From NCBI GenBank assembly GCA_023091735.1, contig JALKBU010000051.1, positions 1-64,000 on the forward strand: DNA of 64,000 nucleotides, given 5' to 3'. The position numbers and the translations under genes were made by a program. The notes beneath the pieces were generated by a model, which did not search any database, was not told the origin of the DNA, and worked only from the letters and a program-made list of their open reading frames with translations. The stretch is from Trichomonas tenax. Taxonomy: Eukaryota > Parabasalia > Trichomonadida > Trichomonadidae. The first letter of the stretch is position 1; every line of letters starts with the position of its first letter. Shown one piece after another: positions 1 to 9,994 of this stretch.

Positions 1-83
1 CTATTGACACTTTTCCATTTTTCCCGCGCAATCACGTCACTTTCCTTTATATTTGACATTCTGACTCTATATGTCAAACATAA

Positions 84-96
84 TTTACATGTCAGA
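84..96 (+). promoter_or_regulatory. TTTACATGTCA element
   Basis: This exact copy of the window-wide element sits near the left edge. TGACA-type boxes at about 53 and 71 precede it. It probably belongs to a gene left of the window. The role is inferred only from recurrence of the motif upstream of other genes here. Confidence 0.4.
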
Positions 97-127
97 AAAG
101 CACGTTGTTCTATTTTGTCCCAGTCCC

Positions 128-241
128 GAGAGGAACCCATCATGAAAAATTGATGTATATACTCAGTCAAACCATGGCATGCGATTCATATGTTGTTTCA
201 AGACTTAGCAATTGAGCTATTTCTCATGTTGGGTTCCTCTC
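128..241. repeat. Inverted repeat with 12-bp perfect outer arms
   Basis: GAGAGGAACCCA at 128-139 is the exact reverse complement of TGGGTTCCTCTC at 230-241. Pairing continues inward for about 12 more bases with three mismatches, giving arms of about 24 bp around a 66-nt loop. It could be a hairpin in the SF1 3' flank or a decayed foldback element. No function is evident. Confidence 0.6.
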
Positions 242-468
242 AAATATTACAGGTATTTGAGAAGTGTTTCAACATGTAAAACTCTCAATTACTTTCAACT
301 ATTTATGTTTTTTCCAAATTTGAAATCTCCTGATCCTAAGTTATTGGTTCGATGATACTCTGTCACATTATTCAACTATACCATATATATCTATATTTAA
401 AATCTCAAGTCAAGCTGATGAGATAAAAGAGTGAGAACACCTTTATTTATTATCATAGTGTATAATAA

Positions 469-1389
469 TTATGCTTCTAAGCCAGGTGGCCTTGGTTCTA
501 TTAAAACAGATGAAATATCGCGTGTTGTAATATCAACAGCGTATCTCTGTAATTCTGCTAATGTCAGAAGTTGATCATTCTCATTATCAAATGCGCTTGT
601 GTCGCCCTTCAAAATTGCATCAAGTTCACCATCAACTTCTTCACTTTCGTTAAATGTTGTGAATTTCTTATTTGCAGAGCTAATCCACGGAGGAATTGAC
701 TCTTTAGGATCAAATGATACTCTAAGATTGTTGGCATCGACTTTGACATCGGCTTCTCCCTCTGGTGTGATTCTTTCGTTTGCAGCTTCGATCATTTTAA
801 TGCATTCTTTGTAACATCTGTCGACATCATCGGCATTGTTACCAATGATCAAAATGTATGAACCTGTTTCTTCGCCATTTGGCATTTTCTGGGAAGGACG
901 TAACGAAATTTTAACTCTGAATGATTGCTCCAAACCGTTCATTGTGCTGCATCTGTTACCCATGATAATAGCAATAGCGCGGCTGCTTGGCATTTTGAGT
1001 GCCTTGACTGTCTGATTTACGGCAAATTTCAATGGAAGAGGAGGACGGAATACAGGGAAGACTTTCTCGATGGCATTCATAACTTGGCTTCTTTCTTTGA
1101 CGAGTGCATCACGTGAACGAACATCAGGATGAATAAATCCTCTTGGATCCGAGTTTAACGAGCCAACGGTGATTGTTTCGCCGTATAAAATGTTCTTCCT
1201 CTCCTCCTGGAGGTTGTCCATCTTGTATTGGACTTCTTCGAACTGGAATCTAAGAAGAAAAGCATTTAAAACATGTGGGGGAAGGCCGGGCGGAAGAATT
1301 GTTGCAACATTAGGCATAACTGTTCTCTCATCTTCTGGGCCCCATTTTGATTTTCTAACACGAAGAGGTGTCACTCCAAACGTAGACAT
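469..1389 (-). CDS. Branchpoint-binding protein / splicing factor 1 (SF1/BBP)
   Basis: This 306-residue protein resembles SF1/BBP, which binds the intron branchpoint early in spliceosome assembly in the nucleus. Residues 14-60 match the SF1 helix-hairpin region: a KSKW start, a VMPNVATILPPGL stretch like the VIPGMPTVIPPGL of animal SF1, and an LQEERKNI-like helix. Residues 85-117 contain the RSRDALVKERSQVM block that precedes the KH domain. A KH-QUA2-like domain follows at about 118-245. The KH loop reads GNRC at 144-147 instead of GxxG. I see no C-terminal CCHC zinc knuckle and no proline-rich tail, so it is much shorter than animal SF1. The ATG is the first in frame. Its presence implies that spliced genes exist in this genome even though none is evident here. 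Confidence 0.82.
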   Translation of the reverse strand: MSTFGVTPLRVRKSKWGPEDERTVMPNVATILPPGLPPHVLNAFLLRFQFEEVQYKMDNLQEERKNILYGETITVGSLNSDPRGFIHPDVRSRDALVKERSQVMNAIEKVFPVFRPPLPLKFAVNQTVKALKMPSSRAIAIIMGNRCSTMNGLEQSFRVKISLRPSQKMPNGEETGSYILIIGNNADDVDRCYKECIKMIEAANERITPEGEADVKVDANNLRVSFDPKESIPPWISSANKKFTTFNESEEVDGELDAILKGDTSAFDNENDQLLTLAELQRYAVDITTRDISSVLIEPRPPGLEA

Positions 1390-1745
1390 TTCGAAATCAA
1401 AAAATTTGACACTTTGTAAACTTAATTTTGACTTTAACCTTTTTTATCTCATTTCTCTTTGATAAACTTTATATTCCAGATCATAGCTCTTCAGCATAAT
1501 ATAACCAAGGCCCATTAGCTTCAAATCCTGATACTAATTACTATTCTGAAATAAATATTTTGATCATTTTTATTTTCATCAATACAAACAAAAAAACTTT
1601 CACAATATAAATACAAGCGCTGTTAAGCAATTCAGTGTATTTTTAAAAAACTTATTTATATTATGATTAAAGATTGAATTTCATTTTTGTGAATTAAAAA
1701 ATACAATACTTTATAATACAAAAAATATACAGAAAATAATATATA

Positions 1746-2831
1746 TTAATCGATTCCATGGAGCCATGTTAGTAATTTAGGCTGGAATTCTTGTTTTGCA
1801 GGAACTGGTTTCGGACCGTGTTCAATAAGTTGCTGCATCTCTTCGATGTTGAGTGTTGTAGTCCATCCTTCGTTTGTGTGATAGAGAAGGTTCATTTCCT
1901 TCATTGTCTTAAGAAGATCGAATTTTGCAATGCTTGTGATTGTTTGGAAGTCATCAACATTCTTGATCTTATCCTGATGCTCAAACATAGTTTTAATGAT
2001 GGTTTCTCTCCAGTATGCTTTAAAAGCAAGCTTTCCTAAGTCCGAGAGAGGCTTTTCTGGACCACCAACAATCTTGTTTCTTCGCGCCATTTCATATGCG
2101 ATGGAAATCATAAGGCGTCCATATCCATGCTTCTGCCATGGAGGAAGAACAAGAATACAAGCAAGTATATTGTTGTCTCGCCATTGGAAGTCACGAGAGA
2201 AAAAAGAAACAACGTGAGCGCCATATTCATCGCACTCACATAAAACAAAGAAATTGAACTGGCAAACATTGTAGAAGACAGCAACATCATCAAGAAACAG
2301 CTTAGAAAGTAGAGATAAGCATTGGCAAAACATTTTATGTTTAGCACCTGAAACTTCGAACATTGAAATGTTTCCGCATCTATATATTTCACGTCCCGGT
2401 GGTCTTTGGTGCTCTTTTTTATGCCCATGATTCATATATTCTTCTTTTGTTTTGAAATATAAACAACATGTATCGCAAATATACAAATGCCTGTTCTGAG
2501 TGAACTCACTTAAGTATGGCGAGTAATACCAACAATTTATTTTGTATTTTCCAAACTGAATTGTATCCAAATTTCTTATAGGAGCCTCTTGTTCGATCTT
2601 TTCTTCGCCATCTTCGTTTCTTTTGCGCTTCTTTTCGACTTTAGCTGTTCCATGACTGACAAATTGAAGCTGATTATATGGAATCCAATCGTCCAACCTT
2701 TTATCTTGGTTTCTAAAGCGAACATACGCGAGGTTCTTCTTATGATCAAGATCCAGAATGTCTCCTTGCATTTTAAATGAGGATCCATTCATAGGTGCCA
2801 TGACAACGTCGTTGATTTCAGGATTATCCAT
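1746..2831 (-). CDS. MYST-family histone acetyltransferase
   Basis: This 361-residue nuclear enzyme transfers acetyl groups to histone lysines. Residues 5-57 form a Tudor-knot/chromo-barrel like that of Esa1 and MOF. The MYST domain spans about 88-355. Its zinc finger has C119, C122, H135 and H141, with His in place of the usual final Cys. The acetyl-CoA loop is QKHGYG at 233-238. The catalytic Cys is C225 and the catalytic Glu is E259, in GGPEKPLSDLG. The lysine normally autoacetylated in MYST enzymes (FLDHK in Esa1) is V183 here, in FLDDV. Size and order match Esa1/Tip60 catalytic subunits. It is divergent from the P4-ATPase gene across a 421-bp spacer. Confidence 0.9.
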   Translation of the reverse strand: MDNPEINDVVMAPMNGSSFKMQGDILDLDHKKNLAYVRFRNQDKRLDDWIPYNQLQFVSHGTAKVEKKRKRNEDGEEKIEQEAPIRNLDTIQFGKYKINCWYYSPYLSEFTQNRHLYICDTCCLYFKTKEEYMNHGHKKEHQRPPGREIYRCGNISMFEVSGAKHKMFCQCLSLLSKLFLDDVAVFYNVCQFNFFVLCECDEYGAHVVSFFSRDFQWRDNNILACILVLPPWQKHGYGRLMISIAYEMARRNKIVGGPEKPLSDLGKLAFKAYWRETIIKTMFEHQDKIKNVDDFQTITSIAKFDLLKTMKEMNLLYHTNEGWTTTLNIEEMQQLIEHGPKPVPAKQEFQPKLLTWLHGID

Positions 2832-3252
2832 TAATTTTGTTGGCCAAAAACTTGATATTCGGCTACTATAAACCTATTACTATATAAATCTCTATTAATC
2901 AAAGTTAAACATTTCTTTTTGACAAATAAACTTCGAAAAATAGCAAAAATTCAAAAATTGATTATAACTCAGAATCTCAACAACATGCCAAACCTATTCC
3001 ATTGAATTATAATATGTGACCTCTTTTATATAGTGTTATGACAAGAAATGATCAATGTTTATATTGAATAATTGGTTTTGATTGCGCAAATTGTTCTTGG
3101 AAAATGAATATTAGATTTGCCACATAAAAAATTTATAATGTCAAATTTCTCAAAAAGATAAATACTAATGAATTTATACAATTCGAGGTCTAATGAAATC
3201 AAAATAGCAGATCGATATCGTCAAAATAATACTAATTTGACAAATTTCTTCG
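2832..3252. promoter_or_regulatory. Divergent promoter region between MYST and P4-ATPase genes
   Basis: This AT-rich spacer holds the starts of two divergent genes. It contains TTTGCCACATAAA at 3116-3128, the reverse orientation of the recurrent element, an ATGTCAAA box at about 3138, and TTTGACAAATT within 20 bases of the P4-ATPase ATG. The MYST side has TTGGCCAACAAAATTA next to its ATG. Assignment as promoter is inferred from position and recurrence. Confidence 0.4.
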
Positions 3253-6200
3253 ATGCCATTTGGATGGGGTCGTAGGAACGCACCCATGCCTGAATTTGTT
3301 GAATTTAATGTCGGCAGACGCGAGTATCACGAAGGTATTCAGCCTGATAACTATGTTAGAACTACACGATATACAGTGTATTCATTCATCCCTTTAACGC
3401 TTTACGAAAACTTCCAAAGACTTGCAAACGTTTACTTTTTAGTTGTCGCAACTTTCTCTTTAGCGCCATGGTCCCCAGTTACTCCAGTCGTTTCAATTTT
3501 CCCTCTTCTATTCGTCATTGGCGTTTCAATGCTTAAATCTCTCATAGAAGACCTTTTGAGGTACAGAACAGATAAATTATACAACTCTGTTAAGTTCGAA
3601 GTATGGAGAAAAGGCAGATTTATGCACATTCAAAGCCGAAATATTCATCCCGGTGATATTATAAGACTCGAAGGAAATCGCGAAAATCCATCAGACTTTG
3701 TTATCATTGAGACATCCGAGAACAGCCACAGCTGCTTCGTTAATGAAGTCAACCTTAATGGTGAAACAGCTGTGAAACAGCGAAAAGCATTGCAGTGCTT
3801 CAATAATTTCGAAATTCCAGGAACAATGCAGCAACTTGAAGGCGCTCGCGTGAAAATTCCTTCACCGTGCAATGATCTTCGTTCATTAAATGGTACAATT
3901 ACATACCAAGGCACAGAAAACGCATTCTCAATGAAGAATGTTGTTCTCAAAGGCACATTTTTGGCACATACAGCTTGGACAATCGGAATTGTTCTTTATA
4001 CTGGTCATGATACTCGTATTATTCAAAATCAACGCCATCCACCACACAAGACATCACGCTTGGAGTCTAAATTCAACATCATCATTCTTATTGACTTTAT
4101 TTTCAACTTCATTTTGATTGGATTTTCAACATTTATGGCAGTAAGAGGTGATTTCATCAGCAAATTCTATTGGGTAGAGAAACTCAAATTCAATGCAATC
4201 AATACAATGAAGTATTTCACATCATTTGCCATTATTTATTCATATATGATTCCAATTTCACTTTATGTCACAGTCGAATTTGTTCGCTTCTTCCAGAGAT
4301 GGACATTCTCATCCGATCTCGGTATGTACTTTCCCGGATTGGGCTTTTGCCAACCAAACAATTCCAACCTCAATGAAGAACTCGGCTCTGTTGACCACAT
4401 CTTCTCAGATAAGACAGGCACACTTACAGAGAACATCATGCGCTTCGTGCAGCTTTCAGCACGTGGTTCGATCTATGATGTTGTTTCTGATAAAGAGAGA
4501 GTTAAATCTCTTGTTGCTAAGAGGAGCGATAGGAATCTCTTGGAGATCCTTGCAAGTATTCCTGTCTGCAGCACTGTTATTTGCACAGAAGAAGGCTTCA
4601 GCAGTGAATCTCCTGATGAAGAAGCTTTGGTCACATATGCTAAAGAACTCAACTCAACACTTGCTGAGCGCGTTCCTGATGAGTCGATGACAATCGATCT
4701 TGGTGGCAATATCACAAAGTTCGAGCACCTTGCAACAATCGAGTTCGACAGCGACAGAAAGAGAATGTCTGTTATCGTCAAAGCTCCAAACGGTGAAGTT
4801 GTCATCTACACAAAGGGCGCAGATACAATTATGTTCCCACTTTTGGTTGCTGATGAAGATCAGAACGTTATCAAAGCTACAAAGGACCAAGTTGATGCAT
4901 TCGCTGAGCAAGGCTTGAGAACACTTATTTATGCATGGAGATTGATTCCACGCGAAGAGTTCGAACAGTTCATGGCAGAATACAGAGAGGCCAACTTAGC
5001 AATGACAGACAGAGACAGGAAAGTCAAAGAGGTCGGTGCAAAGATCGAAAAGGATCTCGTTTTGCTCGGCGCTGTTGCCATCGAGGACCAGCTCCAGTCA
5101 AACGTCCCAGAGACAATGTCATACTTGTCTATGATGGGTATCAAGTTATGGGTCCTTACAGGTGATAAGCACGAAACAGCTGTCTCTATTGCTAAATCAA
5201 CAGATGTCATCACACCAGAGTGCAAAGTATTCGAAATTCTCACGAACGATCCAAACGAAACAGAGTGTGTATCTCATCTCATCGATCAGTGCACCAGTCC
5301 ATGCGTTTTGGTTTTGTCTCCCGACGCTTTGATATACATAACAGAACAAGTCCCGTTGATGCTTGTGAAGATGGGTGACGCATGCAGATCTGTCATCTGC
5401 TTCAGAATGTCACCATTCTTGAAATCAAAGGTCGTTGATGTCATGCGTTCCAACACAAATAAAGTATGCTTGGCAATCGGCGATGGTGCTAACGATGTCA
5501 ACATGATCCAGACAGCCAATGTCGGCATTGGCCTTATCGGAAGAGAAGGTCGCCAGGCTGCACAGAACTCCGACTTTGCAATCACAAGATTCAAGCACTT
5601 GAAGAGATTGCTCGCAGTTCATGGCCGTCTTTCACTTGTTAGAATATCTGGTGTCGTTAGATACATGGTTTACAAGAACCTTGTCTTCACACTTACGTCT
5701 GTTCCATTCTTCTACTACACACAGTGGACTCCATCTCCATTGTTCGACGGTTGGCTCATGGCAACATATAACCTCATGTGGACAATCTTCCCACCGGGTG
5801 AATACGGCTTCTTCGAGCAGGATGTTTCATTCCAGTCAATGATGAAGTACCCACTCATTTACAGAGATGCAAGATCCGGCAGATTCATCTCAATGTGGAG
5901 ATTCTTCGGTGAATTCGTCAACTCTCTTTATCAAGCTGCCATCCTCTTCTTCTTCAATGTGTGGGTTCCATCACGCCATCCAATGAACCAGCGCGGCCTC
6001 GTCGACGACTTGAACTTCAACGGTGTTCTTTTATACATTGCTATCGTTCTTGTTGTTGATATGCAGACGATCATTAGATCTCAGCACTGGAACGTTTTCT
6101 TGTTCTTGGGTGTTATTGTTTCTATTCTCATTTTCTTCCTTGTCAACCTTCCTTATGGTTCATTCCCAACTTTTGTTCCTTTGTTGTATTTTGTTCCACA

Positions 6201-6372
6201 GACGATCTTCACATCATATCTTTCATATGTTTTGCTTGTTATCTCAGTTGCATTCTGTTTGTTCCCAGAAGCACTTGTCAAGTATATCAAAGGAATGTGG
6301 TGGCCATCGTACACTCGCATCATCCGTGAGCATGAACTTCTTGAGCAGCAAATGCGCAAGAAGAGCGTTTAA
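3253..6372 (+). CDS. P4-type ATPase, phospholipid flippase
   Basis: This 1039-residue membrane protein moves aminophospholipids from the outer to the cytosolic leaflet. The N-terminus (residues 18-72) has the usual NVGRREYHEG, NYVRTTRYTVYSFIP and NFQRLANVYFL blocks. The actuator loop is NGET at 169-172; most P4-ATPases have DGET, but the catalytic Glu is kept at E171. Membrane helix 4 carries PISL from P334, the lipid-path hallmark of P4-ATPases. The phosphorylated Asp is D386 in SDKTGTLTEN. GDKHETA and GDGAND (from about 742) complete the P domain. A C-terminal block of six helices lies at about 805-1020. It is slightly shorter than animal flippases. Codon use changes from AT-rich before about 4,380 to a preferred, GC-richer set after it. 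A CDC50-type partner is expected but is not in this window. Confidence 0.93.
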   Translation: MPFGWGRRNAPMPEFVEFNVGRREYHEGIQPDNYVRTTRYTVYSFIPLTLYENFQRLANVYFLVVATFSLAPWSPVTPVVSIFPLLFVIGVSMLKSLIEDLLRYRTDKLYNSVKFEVWRKGRFMHIQSRNIHPGDIIRLEGNRENPSDFVIIETSENSHSCFVNEVNLNGETAVKQRKALQCFNNFEIPGTMQQLEGARVKIPSPCNDLRSLNGTITYQGTENAFSMKNVVLKGTFLAHTAWTIGIVLYTGHDTRIIQNQRHPPHKTSRLESKFNIIILIDFIFNFILIGFSTFMAVRGDFISKFYWVEKLKFNAINTMKYFTSFAIIYSYMIPISLYVTVEFVRFFQRWTFSSDLGMYFPGLGFCQPNNSNLNEELGSVDHIFSDKTGTLTENIMRFVQLSARGSIYDVVSDKERVKSLVAKRSDRNLLEILASIPVCSTVICTEEGFSSESPDEEALVTYAKELNSTLAERVPDESMTIDLGGNITKFEHLATIEFDSDRKRMSVIVKAPNGEVVIYTKGADTIMFPLLVADEDQNVIKATKDQVDAFAEQGLRTLIYAWRLIPREEFEQFMAEYREANLAMTDRDRKVKEVGAKIEKDLVLLGAVAIEDQLQSNVPETMSYLSMMGIKLWVLTGDKHETAVSIAKSTDVITPECKVFEILTNDPNETECVSHLIDQCTSPCVLVLSPDALIYITEQVPLMLVKMGDACRSVICFRMSPFLKSKVVDVMRSNTNKVCLAIGDGANDVNMIQTANVGIGLIGREGRQAAQNSDFAITRFKHLKRLLAVHGRLSLVRISGVVRYMVYKNLVFTLTSVPFFYYTQWTPSPLFDGWLMATYNLMWTIFPPGEYGFFEQDVSFQSMMKYPLIYRDARSGRFISMWRFFGEFVNSLYQAAILFFFNVWVPSRHPMNQRGLVDDLNFNGVLLYIAIVLVVDMQTIIRSQHWNVFLFLGVIVSILIFFLVNLPYGSFPTFVPLLYFVPQTIFTSYLSYVLLVISVAFCLFPEALVKYIKGMWWPSYTRIIREHELLEQQMRKKSV

Positions 6373-6439
6373 ACTGTCATAAATAAATTTATCCTATTTA
6401 AGATATCAAATTTTTCTATTCACCTCAAAAAAGCACTTT

Positions 6440-8144
6440 TTCAAAAAAAGTCATCATTGACAAATCTTTTTATTTCAAACGCAATTCAGTTAAGTGCACG
6501 TTCTTTTGTTATAGAGAATTGTACGTTTCATGGAATTTCACTAACTCATGAGGATAAAGCCCCAATTTATTTATATGGAATTTTTTCTTTGTATGATAAA
6601 GATTTATCAAACATTTCAACATTTTCCATTACAAGATCAGTAATTTCTTATTGCATGTGCGTGAATGTTCCTAACAAAGAAAGTGCTGGAGCAACATATG
6701 TATTGAATTCAAATTTCTCAATGAATGAATGCCTTATTTTAGCTTGCTTCGGGCATAGTTCATCAACTGCAACATATACTAAGCAAAGCCAAATTAATAA
6801 CTCAGCTGCAGCAGAATGTGTTGGAAAAGTTTTTAGTCGCGACTATAAGGGCATTGCTAAATATTACAACATTACACAATCAGATATTGAAAACTTATAT
6901 TTAGGGCACAATGTAAAAATGCAATATAGCTATTTCAACTCTATATTGAATTGCTTGAATGCATTCATTCAAATGGATCTATATGATTTTGAGAAATTAG
7001 AGAAAATCGAGAATTCTAACTTTGTGAACTGTGTCTTTGTGCATTTGAACGGACAAATAAAAAACTGTTATTTCAAAAATTGCACAACTGATTTTAATGA
7101 TGCATATTCGATTTCAGATTGTTTCTTTGACGATGATTGTAATCTGGTGGCCTGAACGAATCATCAATGATGGAATTGCCCATCAAAAATATAAGGATTT
7201 AATATTAAGCAATTAGAATTCCCTTTAAATGGCATCCAGAGTCATCATATTGTCAATGTATCTTTTTTGTGCAATGATATTAAGATCTCGCAATGCGTTT
7301 TTACAGATATTTATATAAACAAATCTGTTGACACGATTATAACTCTTCAAAATCCTCTCATTAAGCGTGTTGTTGCAAATTCATACTTTGAAGAAATCAT
7401 TTCAACTACATCGTCAGCTGGAATTATCTACATGGCTGCACCGTTCCAACTACGAAATATTTATTTCAAGCATCTCCATACACAATTGCTTAAATACTTT
7501 TAGTACATTTATTAAAGTTGACAAGAAAATTGACACAGAAATCAATGAATAGCACAGTCATTTTGATGGATAACAAAGAGCCAATATAATCAAATGGTAT
7601 TATGATGTTATTTGACTCTGGACTCAAAATGATTAATTCTAATGTAACTTCAACAAAGAATTCTTTGACATATTTAGTTTGTGTTGGTGTGTTGGGAAAT
7701 TTAGAAATTGACAGAGTTAGTATATTGTACAATAATTTTTACAATTCTTCACACATTCAATATGGGCTTGGAATGGCTATACTTTTATTACAAGAATGCA
7801 ATTTTATTCTTAAGGCTCCGAATATATTTATATCAGTATCAAACTTTGTTTTCATTGGATGTTTGTTTAACAACTCTGCACTTCCGATCGATGTCAATAT
7901 GACCAATGTGTCAACAAATGAAAAAGATATTATTAAAATTGAAGGTGACTACACTTGGGCTAAACTAACTAAACCAGCACCAAAGAAAATGCCTACTAAA
8001 GAGATAATCTTGATTTCAGTTGCTTCAAGCTTGGGAGGGTTGATAATCATCATTTCAATCATATTCTTGATCCAAAGGAAGCGCTATAAATACATCAAGG
8101 ATCAAAAGCATCTTGAAACTAGTGTCATTGATGATTTTGGATAA
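6440..8144 (+). pseudogene. Decayed beta-helix surface protein, 5'-truncated
   Basis: Three open stretches (about 6457-7155, 7267-7503 and 7602-8144) together look like the C-terminal part of a Pmp-like beta-helix surface protein. They are rich in Asn, Ser, Phe and Cys, with repeats of the type FxNC. The last stretch ends with a KKMPTKEI segment, a membrane helix of about 22 residues (ISVASSLGGLIIIISIIFL) and a short basic-acidic tail, as in the intact relative at 55,782. The pieces lie in different frames or are split by stops. The first has no ATG: its frame begins at the TAA just after the P4-ATPase stop, so the 5' part is missing. I read this as a dead copy. A programmed structure or several small exons is unlikely because no splice signals flank the breaks. 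Confidence 0.7.
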
Positions 8145-8544
8145 ATTATTGGAGTGGATTCTGAAACTAAGTTTTATGAAATAAATCCAATTTTATTATA
8201 ATTAGTAATTTGATTATTTATATGTGTGTTTGCTGGTAGTGATTGATGCATATGTTGTAGATGAATCAATTCCACCATCTAACAAAGAAATTTTTTTCCC
8301 TCAAATAAATCAGGGAAAGTCCAAACTAATGTATATCAATAATGCATATATACCATATTAGAATATCATACGTTCGGATAATTTCTGTTTACGATAGTTT
8401 TATTGAATTTGAAAAATATATTTTTCTGTGTTAACTAGGAATATGAAAAAGTATGTTGATTTATGTGATTAGGGAGTATTTGTAAATAATAAGAAATCGA
8501 TTTGTGATAAATAAAATTATATAAAATTTAGAGAATACTGGAAT
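8145..8544. other. Spacer between decayed surface gene and NuoE gene
   Basis: These 400 AT-rich bases lie between two convergent 3' ends. I see no gene, RNA or clear repeat. TAAATT-type polyadenylation-like motifs occur on both sides. Confidence 0.5.
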
Positions 8545-9144
8545 TTATGGGAGTGGTGTTGGTGCATGTGTGTGGATAGCATCGAGCTCCTTGATAGACT
8601 TTCCTGCCTTGATACTTTTGATGATAATCTTTGCAGTTTCAGCTGTCAAGTTCTGATAGTAAACTCCGTCGATGATCATAACTGGAGCATTTGCGCATGC
8701 ACCGAGGCACTCAACTTCCTCGAGTGTGAATTGTCCATCGTGGGACTTTCCTTCCTTGAATGTGCCACCAGCGGCTTTTTCGATAGCCTCCCTCACGTTG
8801 TCACTGCCGCAGAGGTAGCAGGAGAGTCCCTTGCACACCTCAACGATGTGTGTGTTCGGTGGCTGGAAGCGGAACATCGAATAGAAGCAAGCAGTCTCGT
8901 GTACTCTTCCTGCTGTAACTCCGACGATCTTTGAGATCTCCTGGAGAACGCCTGTTGTAAGATAGCCTCCATTCTCGCGCTGTCCGAGGTGGAGAAGAGG
9001 AATTGTTGCCGCTCGCTTGTTCTCTGTTGGATACTTAGCGAGGATAGCGTCAACCTTGGACTGGTCCTGGAACTTGAATGGCTTCTGGATCAAAACTGAT
9101 TTCTTGTTGAGTCTGGCAAAGAAACGTGTCGATGAAGAAAGCAT
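8545..9144 (-). CDS. NADH dehydrogenase 24 kDa subunit (NuoE/NDUFV2-like), probably hydrogenosomal
   Basis: This 199-residue protein is a thioredoxin-like [2Fe-2S] subunit of the NADH-dehydrogenase module. In trichomonads, whose hydrogenosomes lack the rest of complex I, the 51 and 24 kDa pair reoxidises NADH and passes electrons to ferredoxin. The four cluster ligands are in canonical spacing: C104 and C109 (CKGLSC), then C146 and C150 (CLGAC). The helical N-domain spans about 28-90. Residues 1-15 (MLSSSTRFFARLNKK) form a short Ser/Arg-rich leader with R at -2 or -3 from a likely cleavage site, typical of hydrogenosomal presequences. Codons are strongly biased, which suggests high expression. 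A TTTACAATGTCAC variant of the recurrent element begins five bases upstream of the ATG. The 51 kDa partner is not in this window. Confidence 0.92.
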   Translation of the reverse strand: MLSSSTRFFARLNKKSVLIQKPFKFQDQSKVDAILAKYPTENKRAATIPLLHLGQRENGGYLTTGVLQEISKIVGVTAGRVHETACFYSMFRFQPPNTHIVEVCKGLSCYLCGSDNVREAIEKAAGGTFKEGKSHDGQFTLEEVECLGACANAPVMIIDGVYYQNLTAETAKIIIKSIKAGKSIKELDAIHTHAPTPLP

Positions 9145-9994
9145 TTATTTACAATGTCACTTTTTATTCAGAATTGAAGCCGATATCATCGTTCCTCTCA
9201 ATAATTGAGAACTTTATTGTACATGAAAAAATATTGAAAAATCGGATTATTTAAGTTTTTTTGATGCTGTTTTCTACACCTTTGGAGTCCATTTAAGCAG
9301 ATGAACCACTCAAAACTGATGAACTTCGGTTTTTTCCGTCAATATCGAATTTGATTGCTTTATTTTATGCGATAACATGCTATTTCTTTTCATTGGTTTA
9401 GTTTCCTTACTGCTGTTAAGCAGAATTATATGGAGCCTGGTCAAATAAGTTATTTTTCCAAATGATCATATCTAATTCGAACTCAAACTACTTTATTAGA
9501 GACCGATAACTGACAGAATCCTCGCACAAAGTAGTATGAGTACCATCTCATCAATTAAATCCGCCAATTTCGGCATACACCGACGAAATCAAATTTATCA
9601 ACACAGATATTCGATTTGAGGCTTGGGAACACACGACAAGCTGTTTAGTTGAACGTGTGAGTTAAAGATTTTGCATGTTTAAAACATTTTATCATATTTT
9701 ACGATTTTGACGAAAATACATGTAATGATATATAGTTTTTAATCAATGCTTCCGTTCGCTATGTGCTAGACAGTATATATGCATGAAATTACGCCTATTT
9801 TGTTAAGTGCCAATTTGATCATAAAAAGAAATTGTTTTTCGAGGCTTACTTTCATATCATTTATCACACATAGCTTTGCGTTTTGATTTACAGTATAGTT
9901 TGCTCGAAATAAAAAAAAATCAACAAAAACCATTTCAGAACTCTCTGTATATCATGATATTACACATAAATCCTTATAATATTTCTCTACAAAT
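9145..9994. other. 850-bp spacer
   Basis: No gene is supported. The right end beside NuoE carries its promoter-like TTTACAATGTCAC (about 9149-9161). The rest is AT-rich sequence, apart from isolated mixed-composition stretches near 9,530-9,650 that have no open frame, RNA-like fold or repeat I could recognise. Confidence 0.45.

Larger units (their letters stand above)
1..468. other. Spacer at left edge with promoter-like element and hairpin
   Basis: No gene is visible. The stretch lies downstream of the leftward SF1 gene. Its first hundred bases hold TGACA and ATGTCA boxes and a clean TTTACATGTCAGA at 84-96, so they may be the promoter of a leftward gene outside the window. A long imperfect inverted repeat occupies 128-241. 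The right end contains TAAATAAA on the minus strand, which suits a polyadenylation region for SF1. Confidence 0.5.
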
